Of a DNA stretch of 64,000 nt, positions 16,226-25,568 are shown one piece after another. Every line of letters starts with the position of its first letter. Positions within the stretch are counted from its first letter, which is position 1. A model generated the notes under the pieces. It did not search any database. It saw only the letters and a list, made by a program, of their open reading frames with translations, and was not told where the DNA came from. Source of the stretch: Streptomyces nigra (lineage in GTDB: Bacteria > Actinomycetota > Actinomycetes > Streptomycetales > Streptomycetaceae); assembly GCF_003074055.1 (NCBI RefSeq), contig NZ_CP029043.1:7308501-7372500 (forward strand). Direction: 5' to 3'. The position numbers were made by a program, and so were the translations under genes.

Positions 16226-18726
16226 TCACCTGTGCGGCTGCCGCCTCCGGAGGCGGTGCTGAAGGAGAAGTCGTCCACGTCGAAGAGCGCTCCGCCGCCG
16301 CCCTTGAAGACGAGGAAGAGCGAGGTGGACCCGGCCGGCTGGTTGCTCAGCGACGTCGTGACGTCCTGGAAGGTCTCCCAGCCGCCGGTGACGGGCACGG
16401 TGACCGTGCCGAGCAGCGTGCCGGTCGAGGAGCCGGCCCGTACCTCGATGGTGCCGCCGGCGCCCGCCGACGAGACCCGTGCGGTGAACGACCGGGCGTT
16501 GGCGAGAGCGTACGGAGTGAAGGAGATCCAGTCGCCGTTGTGGATCTCTCCGACGGTACGGCCGCCGTGCGCCGGGGTCTTGGTGATGATCTGCACGCCC
16601 GCGGAGGAGCCGTAGTGCTCGGCCTGCCGGTGGCTGGGCTGGGTGACCCGCTGGTCGTGCGTCGTCAGCGCGGGCTGGCCGGCCGCGCCCTTGTCGGTGT
16701 ACTCGGCGTCGATGACCCCGAAGATATTGGCGTTGGGGTCGTGCTCGCCGTCCGCGAGGGTCTGCAGCGTGCCCGTGCAGCCGGTGGCGGAGGTCTGCGG
16801 ATGCCCGTGACTGTCGTGCCCGACGATGAAGTTGACCTTCACCCGGGAGCAGTCGATCGTGCCGTCCTCCGGGTCGGTGACCGTCACCTTGAACGGGATG
16901 GCGGCGCCGAAGTCGTAGATCTGCCCGTCGGCGGGTGTGTCGATCCGGACCGTCGGGGCGGTGTTGCCGACGGTGATCTGCACGGACGCCGTCGCCGACT
17001 TGCCGCCGGGATCGGTGACCTTCAGCGTGGCCGTGTACTGGCCCTCGGCGGTGTAGGTGTGGGACGGGTTCGTGGCGGTGGAGGTGGCGCCGTCGCCGAA
17101 CGTCCATGCGTAGCCGAGCGTGTCGCCGTCGGGGTCGCTGCTGCCGGCCGACGAGAACGACACGGCCAGCGGGGCCTTGCCGGAGGTGACGTTCGCCTTG
17201 GCCTGCGCCAACGGGGCGCGCCCGCCCGTCACATGCTCGATGCGGTACAGCGCGGAGTTCTCGTCGCCGTTGAAGTAGCCGGTGCCGTAGTCGAGGACGT
17301 ACAGGGCGCCGTCCGGGCCGAAGGCCATGTCCATCACCTGGGTGCCGGCCCAGGGGAAGGCGTTGATGGACTGCACGGTGCCGTCGCCGCCGGTCTCGAT
17401 GCGCTTGATCCAGCGGCGGCCGAACTCACCGGCGAAGAAGTCCCCGTCGTACTCCTGCGGGAACTTCACGTCCGAGGAGGAGGCGGCGTCGTAGCGGTAG
17501 ACGGGGCCGCCCATCGGGGACTCCGAGCCGTTGCCGAACTCCGGGACGGAGCCTCCGTCGTAGGGGATCCAGGCGGGCTGTGCGGGCGGCAGGTCGGTGA
17601 GGCCGGTGTTGCGTGGCGAGGTGTTCCTCGGTGCGGCGCAGTCGAACCTGGCGCCGGACGTGTTGGTCGCGAAGTCGAAGTCCACGTAGGCGTCGTTCTT
17701 GCCGGTGCAGTACGGCCAGCCGAAGTTCCCGGCCTTGGTGACGCGGTTGAACTCGACCTGTCCGGCGGGGCCGCGGGAGGGGCTGGCGGTGCCGGAGTCG
17801 GGGCCGTAGTCGCCGACGTAGACGGTGCCGGTGGCCCGGTCGACGCTCATCCGGAACGGGTTGCGGAAGCCCATCGCGTAGATCTCGGGCCGGGTCTTCG
17901 CGGTGCCGGGTGCGAAGAGGTTCCCGGACGGGATCGCGTACGAGCCGTCGGCGTCGACCTTGATCCGCAGGATCTTGCCGCGCAGGTCGTTGGTGTTGCC
18001 GGCGGAACGCTGTGCGTCGTACGCCGGGTTGCGGGAGGCGCGCTCGTCGATCGGCGTGAAGCCGTCGGAGGCGAACGGGTTGGAGTCGTCGCCGGTCGAC
18101 AGATACAGGTTGCCCGCCGCGTCGAAGTCGATGTCACCGCCGACATGGCAGCACAGGCCGCGGGAGGCGGGCACGTCCAGGATCTTCTTCTCGCTGCCGA
18201 GGGCGAGCGTGTTGTCGTTCTTCAGCACGAACCGGGAGAGCCGGTTGACCCCGTCGAACGGGGTGAAGTCGGCGGCCGAGCCGTTCGAAGGGGCGTCCCC
18301 GGCCGGGGTGTCGAGTTTCGGCGCGTAGTACAGGTAGACGAACCGGTTCGACGCGAACCCGGGGTCGGCGGCGACCCCCTGCAGGCCCTCCTCGTCGTGG
18401 CTGTAGACGTCCAGCCTGCCGGCCACGCTGGTGGTGCCGGCCGCGTCGGTGCGGCGCAGTGTGCCGTCCCGCGAGGTGTGCAGGACCGAGCGGTCGGGCA
18501 GCACCGTCATCGTCATGGGCTCGCCCATCTCGGCGACCCCCTTGGCCAGGGTGACCTGCTGGAAGTCCTCGGCGGCCGCGGCGGGGGCGGCGCGGCCGCC
18601 GGGAGCGGCGGGTGCCTCGCCGGGGGCCGCCGCCGCGGGGCTCAGCGGCAGGGCCAGGGCCAGGGCGCACACCACGGCCGGCAGTGCGGTGCGGACACGT
18701 CTGGGTAAGGGCGATCTCGTGCGCAC
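15856..18726 (-). CDS. Secreted PQQ-dependent sugar dehydrogenase with PKD, CBM6-like and RICIN domains
   Basis: A 956-residue multidomain secreted enzyme starting at GTG 18726 behind GGAGGAG. A signal peptide (LPAVVCALALALPLSPAAAA) precedes a six-bladed glucose/sorbosone-dehydrogenase domain (about 75-430: MTMTVLPDRSVLHTSRDGTL, LCCHVGGDIDFDAAGNLYLS, YAMGFRNPFRMSVDRATG). A PKD domain follows (LGYAWTFGDGATSTATNPSH), then an Ig-like domain (TVRIDTPADGQIYDFGAAIP), a CBM6-like module (AEHYGSSAGVQ to FDVDDFSFS) and a C-terminal RICIN trefoil. It probably oxidises glycosides bound to polysaccharide outside the cell. It is the first gene of the operon with the ThuA/DUF1080 gene. The cofactor (PQQ) is assumed from the family. 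Confidence 0.9.
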   Translation of the reverse strand: MRTRSPLPRRVRTALPAVVCALALALPLSPAAAAPGEAPAAPGGRAAPAAAAEDFQQVTLAKGVAEMGEPMTMTVLPDRSVLHTSRDGTLRRTDAAGTTSVAGRLDVYSHDEEGLQGVAADPGFASNRFVYLYYAPKLDTPAGDAPSNGSAADFTPFDGVNRLSRFVLKNDNTLALGSEKKILDVPASRGLCCHVGGDIDFDAAGNLYLSTGDDSNPFASDGFTPIDERASRNPAYDAQRSAGNTNDLRGKILRIKVDADGSYAIPSGNLFAPGTAKTRPEIYAMGFRNPFRMSVDRATGTVYVGDYGPDSGTASPSRGPAGQVEFNRVTKAGNFGWPYCTGKNDAYVDFDFATNTSGARFDCAAPRNTSPRNTGLTDLPPAQPAWIPYDGGSVPEFGNGSESPMGGPVYRYDAASSSDVKFPQEYDGDFFAGEFGRRWIKRIETGGDGTVQSINAFPWAGTQVMDMAFGPDGALYVLDYGTGYFNGDENSALYRIEHVTGGRAPLAQAKANVTSGKAPLAVSFSSAGSSDPDGDTLGYAWTFGDGATSTATNPSHTYTAEGQYTATLKVTDPGGKSATASVQITVGNTAPTVRIDTPADGQIYDFGAAIPFKVTVTDPEDGTIDCSRVKVNFIVGHDSHGHPQTSATGCTGTLQTLADGEHDPNANIFGVIDAEYTDKGAAGQPALTTHDQRVTQPSHRQAEHYGSSAGVQIITKTPAHGGRTVGEIHNGDWISFTPYALANARSFTARVSSAGAGGTIEVRAGSSTGTLLGTVTVPVTGGWETFQDVTTSLSNQPAGSTSLFLVFKGGGGALFDVDDFSFSTASGGGSRTGEVKGVNGKCLDIDAAGTADGTKVQIWTCNGTTAQRWTIGTDSTFRALGKCLDIDNAGTADGTKIQLWTCNGSAAQQWAPQADGTVRNPNSGKCLDASGGTWNDGTAVHLWTCHTGPNQKWTLP

Positions 18727-18997
18727 GGCTCCTCCAGGAGAGGGTGGGGTGGCGGCGGTCGCCGGTGGAACGCCGGACGACCGCCGGTGGGGGGTTGCGG
18801 GCGCGCGCCGTCGCGCCGTCGAGCACAGGCCCACGCGCGTCGCTGGGCCTCGATGACCGCTTCAGTTCCCGGAAGTTAGCGGCCTTCGTCCGCGCCCGGA
18901 ACCCCTTCCGCACAAGATCTCGCTACTTTTCTCATGACGGAGACAAAGTCGCCCTACCGAGTCTTGGGCCCACCACCCCTGCCACGGGGCGACCGCC
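18727..18997. other. Gene-free gap upstream of the sugar dehydrogenase
   Basis: This gap carries the promoter region of the minus-strand sugar-dehydrogenase operon. A near-palindrome, AGTTCC-C-GGAAGT (about 18864-18876), is the only candidate operator seen. No open frame with coding-type codon use is present. No GAGAGCGCTCTC operator occurs here, unlike at the GH76 and GH81 genes. Confidence 0.5.
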
Positions 18998-19786
18998 TCA
19001 GCGCACGCGCGCCACGCCCGCGTAGATGCCGCTCGGCTCGGCCTCGGCGGCGGGGGAGGAGGGGGCCCACTCCGTCGCCGTCACCAGACCGGGTGCCACG
19101 GGGTCCAGTCCGTCGAAGAACCGCTCCACCTCCGGGCGGGGCCGGAACGCGAGCTGGATGCCGCCCTTCGCGTACTCGGCGACGACTTGGTCGGACAGCT
19201 CCGGGAACAGGTCGGACGAGGCGTGCGACAGGATCAGATGGCTGCCCGAGGGCAGGGTGTCGACCAGGGCGCGGACGATTCCGTGGGCGTCCTGCTCGTC
19301 GGTGATGAAGTGCATCAGGGCGATCAGCGACAGCGCGATGGGCCGGTCGAAGTCCAGGACGCGCCGGGCGTGCCGGACGATCGCCTCCGGCTCGCGCACA
19401 TCCGCCTGGATGTAGTCGGTCGCACCTTCGGGCGAGCTGATCAGCAGCGCCTCGGCGTGCCGAAGGACGATCGGGTCGTTGTCGGCGTAGACGACCTTCG
19501 CCGACGGGACGACCTTCTGCACGACCTGGTGGAGGTTCGGCTCGGTGGGGATGCCGGTGCCTATGTCCAGGAACTGGTCGGTGCCCTGGGCGGCGAGCCA
19601 CGCGGCGGCCCGGTGCATGAACTCCCGGTTCTGCCGCGCCCCGTCACGCGCTTCGGGCGGCAGCCGCTCACCGACCGCCTCGTCCACGGGGTAGTTGTCC
19701 TTGCCGCCGAGCAGCCAGTCGTAGACCCGGGCCGGGTGGGCCCTGCTGGTGTCGATCTGGACGGACGGCTGGGAATCGGTCGTCAT
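18998..19786 (-). CDS. SAM-dependent methyltransferase, DUF574/SAM_MT family
   Basis: A 262-residue protein of the large actinobacterial DUF574 family. It has the hallmark RAHPARVYDWLLGGKDNYPV at residues 14-33, then REFMHRAAAWLA, the SAM-binding FLDIGTGIPTEPNLHQV, VVYADNDPIVLRHAEALL, and IALSLIALMHFITDE. Streptomyces genomes encode dozens of these; substrates are mostly unknown. ATG 19786 is chosen behind GGAG, since it gives the standard N-terminus. It stands alone, divergent from a GNAT gene at 19955. Confidence 0.92.
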   Translation of the reverse strand: MTTDSQPSVQIDTSRAHPARVYDWLLGGKDNYPVDEAVGERLPPEARDGARQNREFMHRAAAWLAAQGTDQFLDIGTGIPTEPNLHQVVQKVVPSAKVVYADNDPIVLRHAEALLISSPEGATDYIQADVREPEAIVRHARRVLDFDRPIALSLIALMHFITDEQDAHGIVRALVDTLPSGSHLILSHASSDLFPELSDQVVAEYAKGGIQLAFRPRPEVERFFDGLDPVAPGLVTATEWAPSSPAAEAEPSGIYAGVARVR

Positions 19787-19954
19787 GGCAGCTCCATCGC
19801 GCCGGTGGGGGTGAACGGACACGTTCGCGAGTCGATCTTACGTCGTTGAACCATCTCCCGTATGTGCGGCGGGAGTTGCCGGCGAGCTGCACCGGGGACG
19901 GCCCGTACGCCGGGACGTCGCACGGTCCGTCCCCGGCTTGGCTAGCCTGCCGCC

Positions 19955-20506
19955 ATGACCGAACTGGGACCCGTCACCTGGCCGCCCGCGCCGATCAGGA
20001 CCGAGCGGCTCGTGCTCCGCGCCCCCGAGGTCCGGGACCGCGCGACCTTCATCGAGCTGCTGGCGTCGCCGGACGTGCACGCCTACCTCGGCGGTCCCCG
20101 GCAGCGCGACGAACTCGAACGCGAGGTGCCGGCCGTGCCCGAGCCGTGGCCCGGCAGCTTCGTCGTCGAGCGCGACGGGCTGATGATCGGCCAGATCCTG
20201 GTCAGGAGGGTGACGGAGCACCGCAACGAGGCGGCCCTGGGCAAGGTCGACCTCGGCTATCTCTTCCTGCCGCGGGCGTGGGGACACGGGTACGCGGCCG
20301 AGGCGTGCGCGGCGGCGCTCGACTGGGTCGACGCGTGCCTCCCGGGCGAGCCGGTGGTGCTTGCGACACAGACCGCCAACGCCCGCTCGATGCGCCTCGC
20401 GGCGAAGCTCGGCTTCACCGAGGTCGAGCGGTTCCGCGCCTGGGGCGCCGACCAGTGGCTCGGGCAACGGCAGCCGCGCACACCGAGCGCGCCCCAAGTG
20501 CCGTAG
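19955..20506 (+). CDS. GNAT N-acetyltransferase (RimJ/RimL-like)
   Basis: A 183-residue acetyltransferase of the RimJ/RimL branch. It opens with RTERLVLRAPEVRDRATFIE, followed by VDLGYLFLPRAWGHGYAAEA (acetyl-CoA pyrophosphate loop, about residues 100-119) and ATQTANARSMRLAAKLGFTE. It probably acetylates a small molecule or an N-terminus; the substrate is unknown. No ribosome binding site is visible, but TAGCCT lies 6 bases before the ATG, so the mRNA may be leaderless. It converges with the TrmB/LuxR regulator gene, 6 bases separating the stops. Confidence 0.9.
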   Translation: MTELGPVTWPPAPIRTERLVLRAPEVRDRATFIELLASPDVHAYLGGPRQRDELEREVPAVPEPWPGSFVVERDGLMIGQILVRRVTEHRNEAALGKVDLGYLFLPRAWGHGYAAEACAAALDWVDACLPGEPVVLATQTANARSMRLAAKLGFTEVERFRAWGADQWLGQRQPRTPSAPQVP

Positions 20507-20512
20507 CGGCTC

Positions 20513-21517
20513 CTACAACCAGCCCCGGCGCGCGGCCTGCCACGCCAGCTGCATCCGGGTCGCCGCGCCCGCGAGCTCCATCATGCGCTGGATGTGCCGC
20601 TGCACCGTGCGCCGGCTCAGGCCCAGCTGGGTCGCCACCGCCTTGTCGGCGACCCCGGCCACCAGCAGCGCGAGCAGGCGCCGGTCCGTCGCCGACAGCG
20701 GGTCGGGGCCGCCGACGCCGTCCGTCCCGGCGACCGCGCCCGAGTCGTCGACGTCCAGGGGCACCGCGGTCTCCCAGTACCGCTCGAACAGGGCGATGAG
20801 CGCGGCGAGCAGATTGCTGTCCCGGACGAGCGCAGCGGTCGGTTCGTCCGGGTTCCCCTGCGGGCCGCCGGGCACGAGCGGGCAGATCGCGACGGCCCGG
20901 TCGGCGACCGCCAGCCGCAGCGGCAGATGCGGCACCGCACGGGCGACCTCCCCGGCCCGCACGCCCGCAACAACGTTGTCAACGGCTCCCTCGTCGTCGA
21001 AGAACGCCTTCTCGTACAGCACCCGGTAGCGCACGCCGCGCCCCAGCGCCTCGAACTCGGAGTCGTTGCTGCCCGACGGCATCGCCACGTACTGGGCCTT
21101 GCAGAACCAGAGCATCTCGTCCCGCGCGCCGCACTGGATCTGGCGCAGATGCTGGCGCAGCGCCTCGGCGCCGGTGATGACCTCGATCAGTTCGCCGGCG
21201 TCCCGCCGACGCATCGTGTCGCGGTACACCTCCAGCAGACCGGTGGCCTCGACGCGGGCGAGGTCGAGGGCGTCGGCGTGCCGCTTCAGCCCGGGCATCA
21301 GCGCCACGTCCGGGGGAGTGGCCCGGAACCGGCGGGGCAGCACGTCGGTGTGGCTGGCCATACCTTTGCGGGTCAGCGCGTCGAGCACGGCCTCCGTCTC
21401 GGCCGGGCCGAGCCCGATGCGCTCGGCGACGTCCACCGCCGAGGCGTGGCTGACCGTCACCAGATACCGGTAGACGTTCTCCTCGGCCTCCGACACCCCT
21501 GCGGCCTCCAGCGTCAT
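20513..21517 (-). CDS. TrmB-like / LuxR-type HTH transcriptional regulator
   Basis: A 334-residue regulator. An N-terminal TrmB-type winged helix (AAGVSEAEENVYRYLVTVS, AVDVAERIGLGPAETEAVLD) is followed by a central sensor domain and a C-terminal LuxR HTH (LSATDRRLLALLVAGVADKA, VATQLGLSRRTVQRHIQRMM). There is no receiver domain, so it is an orphan regulator. The ATG at 21517 follows GGGGAGGA. It lies directly downstream of the S8 subtilase gene on the same strand, separated by a terminator hairpin. Similar TrmB/LuxR proteins next to secreted subtilases occur widely in Streptomyces, suggesting control of the protease. Confidence 0.9.
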   Translation of the reverse strand: MTLEAAGVSEAEENVYRYLVTVSHASAVDVAERIGLGPAETEAVLDALTRKGMASHTDVLPRRFRATPPDVALMPGLKRHADALDLARVEATGLLEVYRDTMRRRDAGELIEVITGAEALRQHLRQIQCGARDEMLWFCKAQYVAMPSGSNDSEFEALGRGVRYRVLYEKAFFDDEGAVDNVVAGVRAGEVARAVPHLPLRLAVADRAVAICPLVPGGPQGNPDEPTAALVRDSNLLAALIALFERYWETAVPLDVDDSGAVAGTDGVGGPDPLSATDRRLLALLVAGVADKAVATQLGLSRRTVQRHIQRMMELAGAATRMQLAWQAARRGWL

Positions 21518-21586
21518 GGTGTCCTCCCCGCGACTTCCGGCCAACCCGAACGGCGGACACCGTACTCCACGAATGTGACAGGCGGT

Positions 21587-21623
21587 GAGGGTGAGTGGGC
21601 GGCCTGCCTGCCCACTCACCCTC
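21587..21623 (-). terminator. Hairpin after the subtilase gene
   Basis: A 14-bp stem (GAGGGTGAGTGGGC / GCCCACTCACCCTC) with a 9-base loop begins 10 bases past the subtilase stop. It separates that gene from the downstream TrmB/LuxR regulator. Confidence 0.8.
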
Positions 21624-21632
21624 GTGTACGGC

Positions 21633-24600
21633 CTAGCCGCGGTGCAGGTAGGCCCGCTTCACGGTCTGCCGGACCGAGGTTCCGGCCGTGTCACGCGCCG
21701 TCACCCTGAGTGTCACGAAGGCGTCGCCGTGGGTCCGGGACGGCTTGGTGACGGTGGCCGCGAAGGCGTTGTGCCCCCGCGACTTCACCCCGGCCGGGCT
21801 CCAGGTCCGGCCGTCGTCGTAGGAGACCTCGACCTGGACGCTCACACCGCGCGGCGCGGCGAGCCCGTCCTGGGCGCGGATGGACACGCCGACGGTGTGC
21901 GTACGGCCCGGGCGGACGGCGTTGTCCACGTCGACCGGCACGTCGTAGTCGAGCTGGAGCAGCGGCAGGGTGGCCGGCGTGTCCGCCGTGCCCGAACGGA
22001 ACGTCCACGACGTCTCGGTGCCCGTCGCGTACGCCCACTCCGGCGAGGTCCGCGAAGTGGTCAGGTCCAGCCGGTAGCCGGCCGTGCCCGACGGCACCTC
22101 GAAGTCGGCGAAGCCGCCGTCGGCCCGCCCCACCTGCCGTCCGTCCCGGTACAGGACCGCCTCGGCCGCGTCGCCCCGCGGGGCCCGCGTACCGATGCCG
22201 CCGCCCCCGCTGTCCACGACGAGGCGGGACCAGTGGCCCGCCCGGGAGTCGGTGAACTCCGGTATCCGCACGCTCAGCACGTCACCCTTGCGCACGGACG
22301 GCGTCGTCGTGCCCCGCGGGATCGACGGCCGGACGACGGACGCCTGCCAGGTGTCGCTCGTGCGCTCGCCCGCCCGGTACGTCCGCGGGGCGTCCGCCAT
22401 GCCGGCGCGCAGCGGCGTGTCCACGTCGTACGTCGTCTCGTGGTGCACCAGGTGCTGCCACTCGGTGTCCCCGCTGCTCACGTACTCGGTCCGGTCGAAC
22501 CCGGTCGGTACGTAGCGGGTGTACTGCAGCCAGGCGGTGTCCTGGTACGGCCGGCGCCCGAAACGCTGCTCGCTCGCCCAGGGGAGGCCGCCGTTCTCGG
22601 CGTACCGGCTGCGCACGACAGCGCTGTTGCGCTCGGAGACCGTGTGCACGACGTTCTCCGGGATGCGCTGCTTCGAGACCTGCATGATGTCGTACAGGTA
22701 CGGGCTGCGGGCGGTGCCGGTGAGGCGGACCGTGGTGGTCCCCTTGCCGATCCGCTTCAGCAGGGCCGCTCCCTCCGTCTTGCCGATCCGGATCGTCGGC
22801 ACGCCCCAGCGGTCGCCGTCGGGGTGCCACCGGGTCCAGGCGATGTCGGCGAAGTGCACGAACACGATGCCCCGCACGCCGGCCGCGGCCGCCCGCTCGG
22901 TCAGGGCCCGCTCGTCGATCGAGTCCTCATGGGTGAGGACCGCCAGCTTGCCACGGGCCTTCGAGAAGTCGGGCGCGGTGGAGTCCCCCGCGTCGACGGC
23001 GGTCAGGCTTGTGCCCTTCTCGTCGAACAGCGGCGAGGACGGCATGTAGAACGCGTTCGGCGCCGCCGGGCCGCCCTTGCCGCCGGTCACCTTCATCCGC
23101 AGCATCGGCGCGACGTACTGCCAGCGGGACGCGAACTCGAACGTCCCGTCGGTGACGGCCTTCGTGGGGCTCACGTACAGGCGCCGGACGACGTCGAAGT
23201 ACATGGTGCCCGCGAGCAGAGCGCGCCCGTCGATCTTCCGGTACGTCTGGTAGCTGAGGATGCCGCGCTGCTCCGCCGGGCGGGGCGTTCGGATGTCGAC
23301 CAACGTCGTCCTGCGCACGTCCAGCGTGACGGTCATGTCCTTGGTGACCTGCACCTCGGGCAGCACCACCTGCCGCAGCTCCTGCCCGTCGGAAGCGTTG
23401 TCCAGGGTCGAGTAGTCGAGCTGGTACGTGCCCTCCTCGACCTCGGCGACGGCGGGTTCGGTGCTCGTGTAGCCGACGAAGCCGTCCGGACCCCAGATGT
23501 TCGGCAGCGCCTCCACCTGCCGGCCGGAGAGGTCGACCGTACGGACGGTGAGCCGGTGTGTGGGCCCCTGGACCGCGAGGCTGACCGTGGTGTGCACGGT
23601 GACCTTCCCGTCCGCCGAAGCCGCGGTCACATAGCCGTAGTAGTCGCCGCGCTGCACGCGGTTCGGGTCCACCGTCAGCGGTACGTCGGCGGTGGCGCCC
23701 GCGGGCACGGTCACCGAGGAGGAGCCGAGCTTCACGGCGCCCTCGCCGGGCGTCCGTCCTCCGGGGGTGGCCAGCCGGGCCGTGAGCCCGAGAGTGACGG
23801 CCGCACCCGAGGTGTTGGTGTACCGCAGGTGTTCCGTACGCGGCTCGCCGCCGTCCGTCCGCAGCGGGCCCAGGGCGATGGTGCCGGTCGCGGTGACCGG
23901 GCCCAGCGCTGCCGCGGCCACGTCGACGAGGCCGCCGCCCTGCTCGGTCACCTCCTGACCGGACGCCGTACGGGCCGTGCTGACGAGCGCGTCCTTCAAC
24001 CGGGCCGCGCTCCAGTCCGGGTGCCGCTGCGCGAGCAGCGCCGCCGCGCCCGCCACGTGCGGGGTCGCCATGGACGTACCGGAGGCCGCCACATGCCGGG
24101 CGTCGACCGGCTCACCCATGGTCGTGCCGTCCGCGCGTGCCGCCACGATGCCCACACCCGGTGCCGTCAGGTCGGGCTTGACGGCGTCGTCACCGGCCCG
24201 GGGACCACGGCTGGAGAACGGCGCGAGCCCGCCGTCACGGTCGACCGCGCCCACGGTGAGCGCCGCGTCCGCCGCGGCGGGGGAGCCGATCGTGCCCCTG
24301 CCCAGCTCGCCCGCGTTGCCGGCCGCGACCACGAACAACGCGCCGGTACGCTCGGTGAGTTCGTTGAGCGCCAGACTCATCGGGTCCGTGCCGTCGGTCG
24401 GGACGTCCGAGCCGAGGCTCATGTTGACGACCTTGGCACCGCTGCCCGCCGCCCACTCCATGCCGGCGATCACCTGGGACTCGGACCCGAAGCCGTCGTC
24501 ACCGAGCACCTTGCCGACGATCAGGTCGGCTCGCGGGGCGACGCCCTTGCCGCCCTTGCCGTTGACGGAGGCCGCGCCGCTGCCTCCGACGATCGAGGCG

Positions 24601-25421
24601 ACGTGCGTCCCGTGCCCGAAGACGTCCCCGGTCCCGGAACTGTCGGAGAAGTCCCGGGCCTCGGAGATCCGCCCGGCCAGATCCGGATGCGTCTGGTCCG
24701 CGCCCGTGTCCAGCACGGCCACCTTGACCGACTCGCCCTGCTGGCCGGCCTTCCACACCTCCGGCGCGCCGATCTGCGGCACACTGCGGTCGAGGGTGGC
24801 CCGCACCCGGCCGTCCAGCCACACGCGTGGCGTGCTCGCCGTCCGCGCGGAGTTCAACCCGTCGGCATCCGGCGTCAATTGCTTCCAGAACCGCCCGAGG
24901 TCGCCGTCCGCGACCCGCACGGCACGCGCGCCGATGCTGTCCAGGCGGCGGACCGGGGAGCCGTCCTCGGCCAGGCCCGTCAGCCGCTTCACGGCGGACG
25001 CCGCCGCACCGTCGGCGCCCGCGACGATCAGGGGCAGCGCGTCGCTGTGCGCCTCGTCGTAACCCTGCGCGAGCAGCGCGCCCACGTCGAACAGGCCGCG
25101 GTCCACCACCCCGGCCGCCACCAGGTTCCCGGCGTCGGACGGCATGACGGTCAGCCGCCCGTCCTCCTCGTACGTACGGAAGACGAGGCCTCGCCGTCCG
25201 GGTCCGGGTGTCACCGAGGCGGTGCGCCGCCCCTCGCCGTCGGTGCCCACGGTCACCCGGTCGCCGGTGATGAGGCGAACGGTGCCCAGAGTGTGCGAGG
25301 GTTTGTGGGCGGGTTGTCGGGAGGGGGACGCCGTATCGGAGGGGGCGGCGGTCGGCGCCACCGCGCCGGATGCCAGGACGAGTCCTGTCGATATCGCCGC
25401 CACCAGGCGGATCCGTCTCAT
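21633..25421 (-). CDS. Secreted S8 family serine peptidase (large subtilase)
   Basis: A 1262-residue secreted protease. A signal peptide (RLVAAISTGLVLASGAVAPT) and a propeptide precede the subtilisin domain, with catalytic Asp in VAVLDTGADQTHPDL (about D238), His in FGHGTHVASIVGG (about H272) and Ser in ASGTSMATPHVAGAAA (about S449). A PA-type inserted domain is suggested around GVRGIVFVHFADIAW, and long beta-rich C-terminal domains follow. It probably degrades extracellular protein. A 5' hairpin (GTCCAGCGCG/CGCGCTGGAC, 25438-25469) lies just before the gene in its leader region. The downstream neighbour is a TrmB/LuxR regulator. Confidence 0.93.
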   Translation of the reverse strand: MRRIRLVAAISTGLVLASGAVAPTAAPSDTASPSRQPAHKPSHTLGTVRLITGDRVTVGTDGEGRRTASVTPGPGRRGLVFRTYEEDGRLTVMPSDAGNLVAAGVVDRGLFDVGALLAQGYDEAHSDALPLIVAGADGAAASAVKRLTGLAEDGSPVRRLDSIGARAVRVADGDLGRFWKQLTPDADGLNSARTASTPRVWLDGRVRATLDRSVPQIGAPEVWKAGQQGESVKVAVLDTGADQTHPDLAGRISEARDFSDSSGTGDVFGHGTHVASIVGGSGAASVNGKGGKGVAPRADLIVGKVLGDDGFGSESQVIAGMEWAAGSGAKVVNMSLGSDVPTDGTDPMSLALNELTERTGALFVVAAGNAGELGRGTIGSPAAADAALTVGAVDRDGGLAPFSSRGPRAGDDAVKPDLTAPGVGIVAARADGTTMGEPVDARHVAASGTSMATPHVAGAAALLAQRHPDWSAARLKDALVSTARTASGQEVTEQGGGLVDVAAAALGPVTATGTIALGPLRTDGGEPRTEHLRYTNTSGAAVTLGLTARLATPGGRTPGEGAVKLGSSSVTVPAGATADVPLTVDPNRVQRGDYYGYVTAASADGKVTVHTTVSLAVQGPTHRLTVRTVDLSGRQVEALPNIWGPDGFVGYTSTEPAVAEVEEGTYQLDYSTLDNASDGQELRQVVLPEVQVTKDMTVTLDVRRTTLVDIRTPRPAEQRGILSYQTYRKIDGRALLAGTMYFDVVRRLYVSPTKAVTDGTFEFASRWQYVAPMLRMKVTGGKGGPAAPNAFYMPSSPLFDEKGTSLTAVDAGDSTAPDFSKARGKLAVLTHEDSIDERALTERAAAAGVRGIVFVHFADIAWTRWHPDGDRWGVPTIRIGKTEGAALLKRIGKGTTTVRLTGTARSPYLYDIMQVSKQRIPENVVHTVSERNSAVVRSRYAENGGLPWASEQRFGRRPYQDTAWLQYTRYVPTGFDRTEYVSSGDTEWQHLVHHETTYDVDTPLRAGMADAPRTYRAGERTSDTWQASVVRPSIPRGTTTPSVRKGDVLSVRIPEFTDSRAGHWSRLVVDSGGGGIGTRAPRGDAAEAVLYRDGRQVGRADGGFADFEVPSGTAGYRLDLTTSRTSPEWAYATGTETSWTFRSGTADTPATLPLLQLDYDVPVDVDNAVRPGRTHTVGVSIRAQDGLAAPRGVSVQVEVSYDDGRTWSPAGVKSRGHNAFAATVTKPSRTHGDAFVTLRVTARDTAGTSVRQTVKRAYLHRG

Positions 25422-25568
25422 GTGTGCAGTGCCTTCCGTCCAGCGCGTGGGGATGTCCGCGCGCTGGACAGAATCCGGCGGTGGTGATCACCGTGTCACT
25501 CGTTTTCGCTGGCACAGGTGGGACATGTCGCAACCGCGACACCGAAGTGACGCCCCATGCGGACGGGT

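Noticed and set aside
21585..25487. A 1300-codon open frame on the plus strand opposite the subtilase gene
   Set aside because: It is the antisense shadow of a high-GC gene. The opposite strand has the signal peptide and full catalytic triad, while this frame shows no domain.
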